A stretch of 64,000 bases of DNA from the NCBI GenBank assembly GCA_032158295.1, contig CM063246.1, forward strand, positions 18,015,168-18,079,167, in the 5' to 3' direction. Positions within the stretch are counted from its first letter, which is position 1; every line of letters starts with the position of its first letter. This DNA is from Pycnopodia helianthoides. Lineage: Eukaryota > Echinodermata > Asteroidea > Forcipulatida > Asteriidae. A program made the translations under genes and the position numbers. Below the pieces are notes generated by a model. The model did no database searches, was not told the origin of the DNA, and was given only the letters and a program-made list of their open reading frames with translations. Shown one piece after another: positions 24,646 to 37,160 of this stretch.

Positions 24646-26630
24646 CCACTTTTCTTTACATTAATAGTGGTCATGATTTTGTGAAAACAACGGAAACGTC
24701 ATAGCGTTTTCCTCAGAAGAGATTCTATGCAGTTTTTGCACCTTCATATCCGGCTTATTTCGATTGCGGTTATTCGAAATAAGCCAATGTGATTTGGGGG
24801 AATTTCAATTGTCATTTCCCACCACTTTGATAGTTTTTTTTCAGACAAAGATATTTCTTTGCAGGATTGAAACTGGCATGAACTTCATAACTAGTGATCT
24901 TTGAAGCTGAAACTGATACTATTTTGTTATCGTCGTAAAATAACAAAACCTGTCTTTAAGGCATTACCCTATCATGACATAGATATCTTTAGTTGAATCT
25001 TTTTTCGATTAAATCGCTGTTTCATAAGATTCGTAAACAAGTCCCTCCGTGCTTGAAGATCTTTTTCATCTTCATCTCACCTATCTCCACCAAATGTCAT
25101 CAGAACTCTTTCATTTGTTATTTTCCTGCCCCTCGAGCGTTAATATTATTTTTTTCTTCTCAGAATGATGGGTTGAATTTCTGTCATCTGTTGAAGGATA
25201 TGTTATGACTGATCGGCGTAATCACATACCCTATACACAGGATATCAGAAAATAATATCACCGTAGGGTGTGAGCGAGTGCTAAATGGTTAGTGCATACG
25301 TGGAGATTTGGGAATATTTATTGCGAATTGAGGTTTCATGCGCAGTAATACACTGTTATATACCGTTCGGGAAGCGAGTGTGCACGTACAGAGCAGCGTT
25401 TAAATTGAGAGATGTCGGATGAAAAAATGGGGTGTACGTTGAAAACTCGCCAGCATTTCTGCCGTCGATGTGATCGTCAATATTCACTGTGTTTCGCTTA
25501 AAGTGTGATCAAAGTATAGCTTATCATTTTCAATGTTAAAGCTCACTGATTACTAAAGTTCATGTCAGTACCAATCCACTAGAAACAGGTCCGTCTGAAA
25601 GTCGAGACGATAGCATTTGTTCTCTCTGCATGCAATTTTTTGCATACAGGGCGCCCTCGATTGGCCATGCAAGCGCCGTTCAAACATGGGCAGTAAAAAG
25701 ACCCACAGGACTGTCGTTGTTTTATTACTCCACGTTAGAAAGTACTCGAGATGGAAGTACTTTGCTTGAAAAGGTTGTATACCTCAATAAAGAAATCATG
25801 CACTTTATTTCATACAGAGGCGAAACGATCGTAAAATCAATAGAGACATATTATTTGACAATGAATGTATAGAAATCGCTCCACCGTAAAGTGAAACGGA
25901 CTATACGAAAGTGTGCACTTTGGCGAATCACGTCTAACGTAAAAAGGAATGATGAACCGTAACGTAATTTGTCAACCTTTTCCCCAGAAGTAATCAATTC
26001 AAGCCAGACACATTATGTCTGTGGAAGAGAAGAAACAACAAAAACTAAAAGAAAATAGCAAAAACCCACAATGCAGATTGACAAGTGCTATGCTCGGATA
26101 AAAAAAAGCATGTGACGCTTTCAAGCATTATAAAACAATTTTGATACATTTTTTGTTTGTTTTATCCTTCTACCGATGTGTAAAAAGCACTGAATAATTT
26201 AAACTGTGTCTGGAATCCAGATATTCAAATTGAACAATGTGTACACGGGGATGGGGAAAAAAAAGAAGCAAAATTACTGGCCGCATCGGACCTTTCGCGG
26301 CTGCTCTGAAATAAGTGAAAATAGACACCTTGTATCTCGATGAACGTAACTAGAAAGGTTCAACGCTTTTCAAATTGCTTTTTATATACTTAGTGTGACG
26401 GCCCCTGGGGTCTGAAGTAATGTAGGCCTCTGGGAAAAAAATCCTGAAATCAACAATTGACCGCCAGAGGCATTCTGATATTTGGTGGTTAGGCTAGGGG
26501 TACTATTAAATATGAGCTCAGGTTACTTAAAGGAATAGTATTTCACAGATTTTTTTTTAAAGTTTAAATTCATTCCCATTCTCTAGTTTCCACTAAACAC
26601 ACCATACCAACAACTTGTGCAAATTTTATC
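24646..26630. other. Unannotated sequence
   Basis: No gene or clear repeat recognised; ORFs of 70-80 codons (24993, 25630) look like chance. Confidence 0.45.
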
Positions 26631-26891
26631 AAATAGACCGATCCATTAGGCTCCGCCCCCTTACTTGTTGACCATTCACAACCTTGGCTACGCCACAGAA
26701 AGTCCGACACGCTATCATCCCCTTAGAAAAGTAAACATGCGTGCATGCGTACATAAAGCGCGCACGTTCATGTCGTGGATGAGGCGCATTGGAGAGATGC
26801 ACATGGGGTGCCCGCGTGTGCAGTGGTGATACAGCTTATGCTGTGATTGGTCAATATGTTAAGGGGGTGGGGCTTAATTGATCGGTCTATT
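26631..26891. mobile_element. 261-bp MITE with about 50-bp terminal inverted repeats
   Basis: Left end AATAGACCGATCCATTAGGC and right end TTAATTGATCGGTCTATT are inverted repeats that extend through CTCCGCCCCCTTAC...GACCATTCACA and its complement. The G+C-rich middle has alternating GCGTGCATGCGTAC. No ORF of note. Confidence 0.82.
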
Positions 26892-27667
26892 GGGTGAGCA
26901 CGTTTTAGTGAAAGCGACGGAAAACGGACGTGCATACTTAATGTCGATTTATCTCGATTGCAGCAATCGAAATAAAAAACGGTCAGCAGCATTCAAAAAA
27001 AAAGAAAGGAAAAAAAAAAGTATGTTTTGTTTCAAACGCCCAACCGGTCTTTTACACTTACATCAAGATCACTTTGAACAAAATTTTGCTGCGTTTGAGT
27101 AACCCACACTTGTAACGACAACAGCAGATCCTATAAAAAGCAGTTTTCATAGTAGGTTATAAAATATTTCTTTCTTTGGAAATTTTGTCCTGACCAGCCA
27201 GAGTGTAAACTCTTTTGTGATTCGGCTGTTTTACTTCAACCAGTAATATTTTACATGACTTTTAATGAAAATACTTCTAAAACTGGTTCATAATTTTTCT
27301 TTACTCTCCCTACCCCTCGCAAAAGCTCAAACAGCAACTGTCCCCCTCGCTAAAAAAACGGTCGGTTTCTGTGTGTTGAAAAGTATTAAGTACGGAGATA
27401 TCACAGAACAACAGCAAAGTTACAGTGCAGGTCCCGGGCGTTTTGGCCCCGTTTAGTGCATGACTTTGTTTTCCGTCACGCGCGTTAAAGACGCGCAAAC
27501 CCATGTTTCAGACTTGAATAGTTTTTGTTTCCCCATAAATTTAGGTTCTTTGCTTCATTATTGACCCAAGTGAGTCGAAGGGTGAACGCTAAACATAATG
27601 GTCGGATGCCTTTTAAGAAAACGATAATTACAACTATCCCTGTCACCTGCGCACTGGAAACCATGCA

Positions 27668-28008
27668 CGGCCCAATTTCAGAAAGCTGCTAAAGCAGAAC
27701 AATGGTGCTTAATAACGTTATGCTTAGCAAAAAATAAGCAGGAAACCAATCACAAATGGCACATACATGTATGACATGACACTTTGGCTGGTTACCTTAT
27801 GTTGGGCTCAATTTCATAGAGCTGCTTATTAAAACAAAACAAATAAGTGCTTAACAATTTTGAGGCCGAGCAAAAATGAGCAGGAAACCAGCCGCAAATG
27901 GGACACGCGACGTGTTTTTTTGGCTGGTAACTTTCTTTCTGGTAATCATAACGTTATTGTGCTTATCAACTTTTTTGCGCTTAAGCAGCTCCACGACATT
28001 GCACCCTG
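27668..28008. mobile_element. Two adjacent foldbacks of the GGGCTCAATTTCATAGAG type
   Basis: A first, truncated copy starts CGGCCCAATTTCAGAAAGCT; a second starts GGGCTCAATTTCATAGAGCT (27803) and ends near CAGCTCCACGACATTGCACC. Both contain the TGAGCAGGAAACCA and TTTGGCTGGTAAC modules. Arms are diverged inverted repeats. Confidence 0.68.
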
Positions 28009-31000
28009 ATAAGCAAAAATATGATGTATGAAGGCAAATTGTAATTAATGCACACGCCAAAAATTCACTATGTACTTAAATTTACAACCGGCAATGGGGA
28101 CTGATATTAAAAATAACTGTATGTCACGACTATTATCTTATCCCTGAAAACCATATCGCATGCCAAACCTGATATCGTTTAACTTCAGTTATTAACACAC
28201 TGGGGGGAAAAATCCTCGATGGAGACGGCCTTGGGTTCTGCAGGAGAGCATTTTGCTTTGTTAACCGGTAAAAATCCCTTTTCACATTTTTCGTTTGTTT
28301 GTAGTTATTGTCTGGTTGGAAGGGGGAAAATTTCCTTTCCCTTGGGTGAAATGTATTCTACGACCACAGGGTTATTCAACCCTGTCAACTGAGATTGGAA
28401 TGATGGGAGATGAGGGTGGGTGGGGGGAGCTTAGAGGAGGTGGACCCTTAGTCAATCAGAAGAGGGTCGTAAGATCATGGCCGCGTTAATGACTGGCCAT
28501 TATTTAAAGCGATATCACACTTCTTAAACGAATTCAGATGAAATGCAAATTGACTTGATTACATAAATGCTCCCATGAAAAATTCAAAGCATCTCAACTG
28601 TCAGGCTGCGCATAAACTTTCAATATGGTGATCCAAATGTGTGTGTTATTTATTTTTAACAAGTACATCTCTTTTTTAATTGTTTAATTATTCAAGAACT
28701 TTCTCATTTTACCACTTGTTACTGAAACATTATTTGCAAAGAGATATCCCACATTGTTGATCTTCGTAGCCTTAAGTTAAAAACTCATAAAAACGTCCAG
28801 ATAACGTGAGTGTCTTATTGCAAAAAAATAAATAAAAAAATAAGATGAAAATAAAGGTATTTATGTCTTCATTGTAACATTTTAAGTATTCTAACATCCA
28901 AAGTCACGTATTGTTACACCCCAAATCTGAAAGCAGTACTTTTTAATCAAACTATTTTTGATATTGACATTTGTGAAAGTTCATTTCCTTAATTAAATAA
29001 GTATTTTAATTTATTTATCACTCACATTATTGATAGCAGTGAATTATTAACAACATTAGCACAACGAACGGCTCTCAAAATTGGTTAAATTAACAACGAG
29101 CGTTTCTGGTGTCAAAATTAGTGTTAACTGGTTGAAATATTCCAGCAAAACCTTTGCATGCACCAATAATAAATAAGTTACATTCCCACTTGCATCCACG
29201 TGATGTTTTTTTTTTTTTTTTACTAATGCGGGTCAAATTTCACAAAGCTTATTTTTGGGGGAAAAAAAAAATCATTTTTTTCCAAATTAAATTTATTTAC
29301 CGACTAATGAACAAGGGGTCAGCCAAATGCACTTGACCTAGTATGTAACACGGGTGTGGCACCATAATATATCCCAAGATCTTAAAGTGGCCCAATATCT
29401 AAATGCAGCCACATGCTAATTACCGTAATGTAGCCAGAACCTAAATGTAGCCCCCAACATGTCCCTCAACGTTGACCCGAACGCATTACACCATTTCAAC
29501 ATGCTGTGCATATATTACAGCTCTCTCTATACATAACATTGTATTGTTCCCCAATACTTCTGCCCTTCTGTACAGTTATCAACAACAATTTCACTTTCAA
29601 AACTCAGTTCCTTGCTTTTAGCGGAGCAAAACAAGTTTTGCAAAAGAAAGCTTGAACATTGTGTAGATCTTGTGTTGCCTCAAATCAACCAAGAGCTTGT
29701 TTACAAATTGGCGTTAGCCCCCCCCCCCCACTTTACCCCCAAAGTAACTTAGCGAATCAAAGTGTCTTCGTGAAAAACACCTTGGATGCAACAACATGGT
29801 TTTTTTTTCCTTAAATGAAAGAAATCAAATTTCCTTTGTAGAAGTATTTTCATCCAGGAGTTAGTAAATAATTGTGACACGCGAATTTCTTTTAATGCAA
29901 AGCAGTTTTATCAGAAAATGCCCCGGTGTGCGGCTTTTAATCTATAGGCAACCGAGACATGGTCATTGTTGTCAATGGTAAGGATGTGATCATACTATGC
30001 TCTCTTTCTAGTCATTTTACCTCCGTCCTTGGATAAAAAAAACTATTTTTGTGACACCACAGGCATGAGTTTTGCCAACCAGTGGGTTGGCAGAAAACTG
30101 GCAACCTTCACTGCAACAAAATGATGTAATATGATATGTCAAATTCTTTCATTTTAGCTGAATCACTGATAATCAACTGCTGCCCCCGAGAAGAAAAAAA
30201 GAAATAAATACATAAGTAAGTCAAAATAAATGTATAAAATAAATCGGAAGTACTTAATAGAATTCATGGCAAAGAGTTTTGGAAAATTATTAAGGCCGCA
30301 ATATTGTACGAATTCAGTTACAAATTGTGCGCTACTGACGACTGCCCGGTGCAACAATGTTTGTGAACACAAAATAGGTCAATTTAAGCGTCGGGTTGCA
30401 AAGAAAGGGAGAAAGAGGGCTGAGAATGCGTCATCGTTCCTTTTGGGGCAGAGTAGCCATAAAACTCTATCCAAAATGAAATCAGACATTCAATTTACTT
30501 TCAAAATGACACATTTCAGACCATAAAAACCTTCGGCACAAAAATGTTGATACTTAAAATATTACCCTTCCGTAGCATGCGCAGAATTGGCAATTATTAT
30601 TATGGAAACATGGGTATTTTTTAATTTTGTTATAAATCTGTAGTCGGGATTACAACATTTGATGTTGTTTGTGAGTGTGCGTGCGTGTGTGTGTGGGCGG
30701 GGGGGGGGGGGAGCGACACTTGTGTTTGACCCGTGCATGCTTGCTGAGTGTTTCACGCTTTAGCAGAACAGATAATTGAACTGAACAATTCCAACAGGTG
30801 TGGAAACAGAATGGGAGAAAAAGCTGACCATACGGAAATTTCACGGTCAGAGAAACAAGACCGTACGCCCGACAGACCTTGGTTGAAATATTGACACGAC
30901 TAAGGGTTGAGGGGACGATGATATTGCATACATTATGGTTAAATGCATCTCAATTACCCCCCCCCCACCCCCTCAACATTTATAATCCATGGACATGCTA

Positions 31001-32442
31001 AAGGTTTAATAAATCATTGTTGTTTTTTTATTGAAGAAAACTTATGCTGTTATCTACCAGATTTCTAATAAAGATCGACACCATAATTTGAACCAACTTG
31101 GTGACAATTTCGAGAAAAAACATTGCGCCACTGTTTATGACTTGACAGGGACTTTGTGCACGCTCTTCATGCGTTTGTTTCGATCTGGCAAATCGAAATA
31201 AGAACAGAGTATTGGGTTTAGTTTTCTTGTGGCACATCATCATTTCAAACGCAAAGCTTGCACAGGGAAGTCATAACCGTTTATTAAGCTCGCGGTTTGG
31301 AAACGGTTCTTTCTGAATGTGTTTTGATAGTAAAAACGATGATCTGATGGCAGGAATTCTCTTCACTAAAATCTACTTTCAAAGGATGTTGACGGGCAAT
31401 GAAAAAACCACAGTTTTGCTCAAGTAATTTACCCTTTTGTGATGTGAATGCCTTGTATTAAATTATAAAACAGCAGATTGATCATACGAAATTGTTCTTA
31501 TGAAGCCTCTTCGAAATCTTATTGAATAAAACAAAGTAGCATTTACAAAAAAAAACTTCCATTCGGACCTCTTTGCAACAACAAAAAAGCAGTTGGTACA
31601 GTTTTTTTCTTTAAGGTAATTTACATAATATTTGCATAAAAAGGCGGGGCTAGCGATTGCCGGGGGAAAACCCTTACTTATGTTAGGCTAAGTTTAATTA
31701 AGTAACTCTAAAGTATCTCTCTCAGTACATGAAGACACAAACTGTCGATGTTGTAAGATCACAAATGCACCAATAATTTCTGCAACTCCTCCACGATGGG
31801 ATGTACTGAATGTTTTCCCCACATTTCCTTTACTCGGTGTCTTGTAAGTTTGTCAACTGATTTTGCAACGGATGCGGGTCGAATGCTTTTTGGTTCATCC
31901 ACAGTCTGGGTTCGGAAATCCTGACGCTCGGAAAGTTTGATAATCTAATATATTTATAAATCATCGCAAATGGTGTGACAAGCGATGTCGCTAGACTCCT
32001 CTTGTAGATGACTTCCTCATAAGATGTCTTGATTGTCAGGGAAAAAAAGTTATTCCAAATCAAACCACACCCCGCCGCTCCTTTAGCATATGAAGAAGCT
32101 CAACCATGAAACCGAGGTTGTGCACTTCCTGTACACAAATTGTTCAAGTCATGGTGTCCTCGTGGTCTTTTAGTGCAGGGACGAGCTACAACTTGAGAAC
32201 AAGGTTGTGATCTCTCTCCCCCAAAACCCACATGGTCTACAATTATTGTAGGTCCGATATAAAACCATGAGAAAGTAGGATACTCTCCACTAAAACACTC
32301 GGGCGTCAATTCCTATATGCACTCTCTCTATAGTCTCCACCCCCTTCTATTTCGTTGACATTGATTTCTCGACGTGTAGTTGGAGCACACCAGAGTGCCC
32401 CACTACCGCAGCTGCGTTCAAACTAGGTTCATCTACACTTTA
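28009..32442. other. Unannotated sequence downstream of the receptor stop codon
   Basis: The part nearest 32442 should be 3' UTR of the minus-strand gene. Possible polyadenylation signals in complement (AATAAA) exist, for example near 31280 and 31026, but none can be chosen. Homopolymer runs (G10 at 30700, C9 at 29720, C9-10 at 30957) are frequent. No other feature recognised. Confidence 0.45.
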
Positions 32443-32673
32443 TCAAATCCAATCGGCTTGTGAGTTACTTGTCCTGCCGTTATTGTTTAACGAGTAGGAG
32501 ATCTCGTGTACACCGTTGACGTTGTTGGGCATCTCCGTGTCCATGAGCATCTGCTCGGTCTCCCGGGCGACCTCGGCCATTTCCGTGAGCTTCCGGGTCA
32601 GGTGCGGGTTGCCGACCACCATGTTTCTCGTTTTCAGTTGTTCCAACTGCGTGTACAACCTCTTTAACTCGTC
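32443..32673 (-). CDS. Terminal coding exon of a GPR158/GPR179-like class C receptor tail
   Basis: On the minus strand an acceptor (TTCCATAG) ends at 32674. The following 231 bases are open in phase 0 and end in TGA at 32443-32445, giving 76 residues. The exon begins DELKRLYTQLEQLKTRNM and continues VVGNPHL; this resembles the 'LY.QLE..K...M...NPHL' segment that I recall just after the membrane domain in GPR158/GPR179 orphan class C receptors. The leucine spacing suggests a short amphipathic or coiled-coil helix. The next part is acidic (ETEQMLMDTEM), and the end is Asn/Ser-rich. The whole tail is short, about 130 residues over the two exons, whereas vertebrate GPR158/179 tails are much longer. 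The exon is markedly richer in G+C than its flanks. Coding status is well supported; family is moderately supported. Confidence 0.7.
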   Translation of the reverse strand, partial: DELKRLYTQLEQLKTRNMVVGNPHLTRKLTEMAEVARETEQMLMDTEMPNNVNGVHEISYSLNNNGRTSNSQADWI

Positions 32674-34209
32674 CTATGGAAGGGAAGACAAACAGAGGGA
32701 CATACACACATGTTAATGCTCCTTATGTTGCAATATATGCTTTTAAATATGACCCTGTTTATACCCGGACTATTCGATGACGTTTTTTTTTTATCAGATT
32801 TGTCCGGGAATGAATACAAGATGGCTGCCCTGTACCGATATTCAAGGAAGGCCGACTATAGGCTATGTATTGCCTCTTTGGCTATAGAGACCCCTGCATA
32901 CTCTATTCTGTGGTAACTCAAAACCCAAATGTTTGAACTTTGATAAGCTCGTTATGCCTGTAGCAATTTCAATTACTACTTCGGCCTGCATTACCATATT
33001 ATTATCCTATCACTCAGAACTTCTGGGTCAGAATTGACGTTGGGACTGGCCCATTCTTTGGTCAGTATGACACGGAACCGGAAAATGTGTACTTGTGCGT
33101 TTACTTGTGTTCGTAAAATAGTTTCACATTGCAGTTTTACCACAAGAATAATGATTAAAGGATATTTTTTTCGTTAATCAGTGAACAGTTTCGGACGCAA
33201 TGCAACACAATGAAGTAGTTCCTGTCGGCATTGGTATGAATGCTAGGGGAAGTTGGCGTTCGAAATACTCTAGTCGTGGGCCGGGTTCACCCGGGGAAGC
33301 TAATCGAACGCACCCACTGTATTGAAAGGGGGGGGGGGGACACAAGATCATTCCGTCCAGCCACGGCAAGTTGGTGTCATTTATTCGAATGGATGGGAAA
33401 CAACATGGCCGTCATACCATAAGGCACATCTACACAGTGACCAGCTTTGTTTGGTTACACTATGCACACTGCCAGTGCTGGTTTGTAGTCTCTTTATGAA
33501 ACTATTCCTTCCAGTCTCGATTTGCTTACAATGATTTAGATTTATTTTAAAGACAAGATGGCCGCTCCATGAGATAGATCCACATAGCGGCCATCTTTGT
33601 TTGATGACAGACGTGTGCACGGTGGCCAAAACGGTGGCTCAGATTGGTTGATATTATGTGATAATGATTTCATGGCAGAAGAGCTTGTTGCGCCATTGGC
33701 AACACAAGCTACATTGTACAAATGACTCCCTATACGGAGCTGTGATGGGTTTTTAGGAACAAACGAAACGTAACCATTGGCAGGGGGTAATAGTGTTCAT
33801 GACCATGTGCCTTAAAGTCCAGTACAAGAAGGACAGAGGATAAGTGTATCGTGAAGAATGTCTACATGACCCTCCTGGTGCTGGATGTGTGGAGAGGAAT
33901 GGTGAGGTCGGGACCATTTGGCGACACTGTATATACATTTTAATAATTCTTTTACTTGCCATCTTTTGTTTTAATTTTCACTACAATTTTAGATTTGTGT
34001 GGCATCAATTGGTACTCTTTTAATGAGCAGGGTCTGGGAGGGTACATCTTTTTTGATGACAGTTTTTTGACTTTTGCCTTTCTCTGAATGGCCTCTGCTC
34101 GTAATATGGTGTTGTCCTAAAAATTAAAAAACAACCCCCCCCCCAAAAAAAAAAAACCCAAAACACAAACACCTACTTGTGGTCTAGACGTACATGCACA
34201 ATACTCTAC
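32674..34209 (-). other. Intron between the two receptor exons
   Basis: This GT...AG intron of 1,536 bases lies between matching phase-0 exons. It carries a fragment of the GGGTC-rich element near 33012-33080, a G9-10 run at about 33330, and a short inverted repeat around GATGGCCGCT at 33554-33598. No extra exon is evident within it. Confidence 0.6.
33012..33080 (+). mobile_element. GGGTC-rich element fragment in the receptor intron
   Basis: Only CTTCTGGGTCAGAATTGACG and GGTCAGTATGACACGGAACC remain, matching the 5' third of the family. Confidence 0.6.
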
Positions 34210-34377
34210 CTCAATGTCTCGTTGGTTTAATGGTTTCTCCATTTCCGACGAGGAGGTCTTAGCCATTAATCCCTGTGAGGACAGGGAATTATCCCACGTC
34301 CGCTGTCGGAAGGCTGTGGTGGCGGTCTTGATCCGACTCTCCGTCTTGTCGCCCTTGCCTTGGATCACCAAGTAAAT
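34210..34377 (-). CDS. Internal exon of a class C GPCR-like receptor (end of TM7 and start of cytoplasmic tail)
   Basis: Read on the minus strand, a pyrimidine-rich stretch ends in ACAG at 34378. A 168-base exon then opens in phase 0 and closes at GAG|GTAGAG (donor GT at 34209-34208). It encodes 56 residues starting IYLVIQGKGDK and ending NQRDIE. A hydrophobic IYLVI followed by a basic stretch fits the end of the last helix of class C receptors, where an 'F.PK.Y' motif normally sits; the F.PK part would be on the preceding exon. The rest is polar, Ser/Thr-rich and Arg/Lys-rich, as in a cytoplasmic tail. The exon joins the next one (32443-32673) in the same phase. The preceding exon was not found in the window. 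Family assignment is from memory of tail motifs; a GABA-B-type or other class C receptor is possible. Confidence 0.66.
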
Positions 34378-35263
34378 CTGTACCGAAATGGGAAATTAAA
34401 GAACCCATTAGGGTTTTAGCATTGGCCGAGTGGAGGTCGCCTCTCACTAGGCCGGAGTGTTTTATAACGGCACTGTCCCCGAGAAGTTGATCACGTTCTA
34501 CATTGGCCTCGGGGCGGGCACCAGACACGAGGAGCTGATACCAGCACTCTCTACATAAGGTTACCCCCTTCTTCCCGTCATCCATGCCCCGCCCCTTAAC
34601 AATGCTTCCCTATCATCCATGCCCCGCCCCTATAAAACAACTTTATTTGTTAGTGTTTATATCCACCCACTATACCAAGCCCACTGTAAAATATAGTCTA
34701 GGCATGATTTTATCTAGTTAAGATACGTACTTACAAATTCATTTGTAAAACAAAAGTTTGCGATATATAAACGTTATTTAGGGCGGTAGCCTAATTTTGA
34801 TAAGCATTATTTTTCTTTGTTTAGCCAGGTTCTGTTTATATCAGTTTTTAAGCTGTAAAAAGATTTCTGCGCTAAGTAATGCATAAAGTATGTTTAAGCA
34901 TAAAGTGTGTTTCATATAAATAGACGATCGTTAAAAGCTTTGAATGCGCAATGAATTTGCTTGCAAGAACTGCAAGTTGAGCGTGCTTCATGCTTCATGC
35001 TTTGATTATTGTTAACATCATTTTTGAGCGTTAGGTTTTTTATGGAGTAGGCTTCTAGTGTATTCGCAAATGTTCCTATAGCTTCAGTGAAAGTGCTCTG
35101 CCCCAAGCGGCCAAAGAACGTGAAAACTATAATTAAACACGACCATTCGTGTAACGTGTAATGAAACTCAGCCGCCACGCCAGCTACAGGGTAGTGACCC
35201 GCATGCATTGACGTCACACGCAGCTTATGTATGTCCACGGTCTGGGGAGTCAAATTGCAAGTT
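34378..35263. other. Probable intron sequence upstream of the receptor exon
   Basis: Expected to be intronic for the minus-strand gene. A G+C-rich stretch at 34430-34585 is open on the minus strand (MDDGKKGVTLCRECWYQLLV...) but lacks a matched donor in phase, and I do not recognise it. Confidence 0.4.
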
Positions 35264-35394
35264 AGGCCGCGTGTCCGAATTGATGGTTTGGGCAGTGGCT
35301 ATGGCTGGAATGCCGAACACTCCTATTCTCCAACGTTGTCGTTGCAGCCAACGGCCATAGCCGTAGCCGAAGTCGCTTGAGTCGGACGCGGTCT
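35264..35394. mobile_element. Foldback element (AGGCCGCGTCCGA type)
   Basis: The left arm AGGCCGCGTGTCCGAATTGA and TGGCTATGGCTGG pairs with CCATAGCCGTAGCCGAAG and GTCGGACGCGGTCT. A related half-element lies at 45740-45793 (AGCTGCAGCCGTAGCC). Confidence 0.65.
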
Positions 35395-36009
35395 AAAGAT
35401 ACTAACGTGACCGCGCAAACGCGCGTAATTCGCCTAAAATGTGCACAACGCAGTAGGCCTAACATACGGTGACTCTAACTCGCACACTTTGCTCAATCAA
35501 TATGTTTTTGCGGTGACGACTTAAGGTGAATTGGGTTTAAATGGAGGATTTGGCAGGGGAAATATAGGTAGCGCCAGACATCAGAATAAAACTGGTCCCG
35601 GTGGGTGTGAAAACAAAAACTAGATTTTCTTTTATGTAGGAAAACTGTGTGGCACTGACCCTGAAAAGCTTTTTTTTGTGGGTGAAAAACACCATTCAAA
35701 CAATTTTTCTGCATGCAAAGAATACATAAGGTCCATACGACACTGTATTATTGTGCCCAATTTTAAACGAATCGATTTCTTTTGAAATACCATCCTCAGC
35801 ATTAATTTGCATACTATATTTATTTTGTTTGAGGTTTTAATGAACTCGTTGTTGGAACTCAAATTGGTTGTTGTTGGTTTTTTTTTGGTAAAAAAAACAC
35901 GGTCGTTTAAAATTCCAACTTCTCGAGTGATTGACTGCGATCCTTCCTCACGCTAACAAGATCCAAAGTGGTACCCCAATACCCTGTTGATATAGTGGTA
36001 TGCATGCAC

Positions 36010-36112
36010 TGCAAAAACGGATTATTTCTGGTATCATTAATATGTGACAAAACCGACACGGTGTTATTTATTGCCATTAAATCGGTGGTAAAACTAACAC
36101 CGTGTCAGGGTT
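36010..36112. repeat. Short inverted repeat element (ACACCGTGTC)
   Basis: GACACGGTGTTATTTATTGC and AACTAACACCGTGTC pair; CACTGCAAAAACGG flanks on the left. About 50-60 bases between the outer ends. Confidence 0.55.
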
Positions 36113-36339
36113 GTCATATTGTATTACAGATGCCAAGAGAATCAACAGCCCAGTTGTTGCACTGTGATCCAATGGAAAGCATGATTAGTTTTAATAAATA
36201 CGAACCTCACTCTATGAACAGAATCAATTGAAAGATGCACTTTGATTTTTTTTTTTTTGGAAAGGGTTGGGACGGTTAGGATTGTAAATTTCCGGATATA
36301 AGTTCAGATTCATGTTAGTTCTTATTACTATTTCAATAT

Positions 36340-36584
36340 GGCGTGTCGCGGTTGAGCGGTCGAGCGCAGCACCTGACCCTAGCTCTGGCGTTTCTGATCA
36401 GCAGAGTGTGGGTTCGAGGTCCGATGTTGAACTGTGTCCTTTTAATAAGCAAGACACTTAACCGTTATTGCTTCGTCCTTCGGATTTCGGATGGGACGTA
36501 AAGCCATAGGTCCCGTGTGCTGTGTCATGCACGTATAAAAGACCCTATATAGTTTAGCTGAATGCACATTAATTGCAAACCCAT
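36340..36584 (+). mobile_element. tRNA-derived SINE, 3' end cut by a MITE
   Basis: The head has GTCGCGGTTGAGCGGTCGAG (A-box-like) and GTGGGTTCGAGGTCC (B-box). The body has AGCAAGACACTTAACCGTTA, TTCGGATGGGACGTAAAGCC and ATGCACGTATAAAAGACCCT. The sequence stops at the TTAA of the family B MITE at 36589. Confidence 0.8.
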
Positions 36585-36588
36585 TTAA

Positions 36589-36959
36589 GGCCGGGTGTAC
36601 TTTTGTTAATTACTCCACAAGTTAATCACCACTGAGTTAAAGAGCCCTGGAGAGTTGTTGATGTTATAAAACATTGTTAGGAACGACCCCCTATTGAAGT
36701 AATGTAGTTTTTGAGAAAGAGGTAGTTTTTCACCCCGACAATTGAATCTGAGAAAGGCTTCAGGCGTGAAGCCTTTCTCAGGCATATGAAAGCACACAAA
36801 TCTATGCAATAAGGGTGGTTTTTTTCTTTCATTATTTTCTTTCAACTTCGATGACCAATTTGAGCAGAAATTTTCACAGGTTTGTTATTTTATGCATATA
36901 TTGGGATACACCAAGTGAGGATACTGGTCTTTGACAACTACCAAAAGTATATCCTGCCT
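36589..36959 (-). mobile_element. TTAA-type MITE, family B copy (reverse)
   Basis: The complement of the 42729 copy: TACCAAAAGTATATCCTGCC at the right end before TTAA (36960-36963), and TGTACTTTTGTTAATTACTC at the left after TTAA (36585-36588). The interior hairpin GAGAAAGGCTTCAGGCGTGA/AGCCTTTCTC is conserved. It cuts off the 3' end of the SINE at 36340. Confidence 0.82.
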
Positions 36960-37017
36960 TTAAAAGGTGCTCCATTAACGGGTCTCCTAATATTAAAACA
37001 TACAATTAAAAAAATGT

Positions 37018-37160
37018 CTTAATAATAATAATAATAATAAGCGCTTTGAGACGCCCATAGATAAAGCGCTTTTTTATTTTATTGTTATCAACATAATTAA
37101 GGCAAGGAAAATACAACGGGAAAGCTTGAACAGGTCAGACAAGAAACCGAAGCTTGTTCT
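37018..37160 (-). mobile_element. LINE 3' tail remnant with (ATT)n
   Basis: In complement: AAAGCGCTTTATCTATGGGC, GTCTCAAAGCGCTT and then (ATT)n. This GCGC stem plus trinucleotide tail is typical of CR1/L2 ends, as in the tail at 56836. No protein part is visible upstream. Confidence 0.55.

Noticed and set aside
34289..34585. 98-codon minus-strand ORF overlapping the receptor exon in another frame
   Set aside because: The splice-supported frame gives the receptor-like tail; this one shares the DNA but has no matched splice sites.
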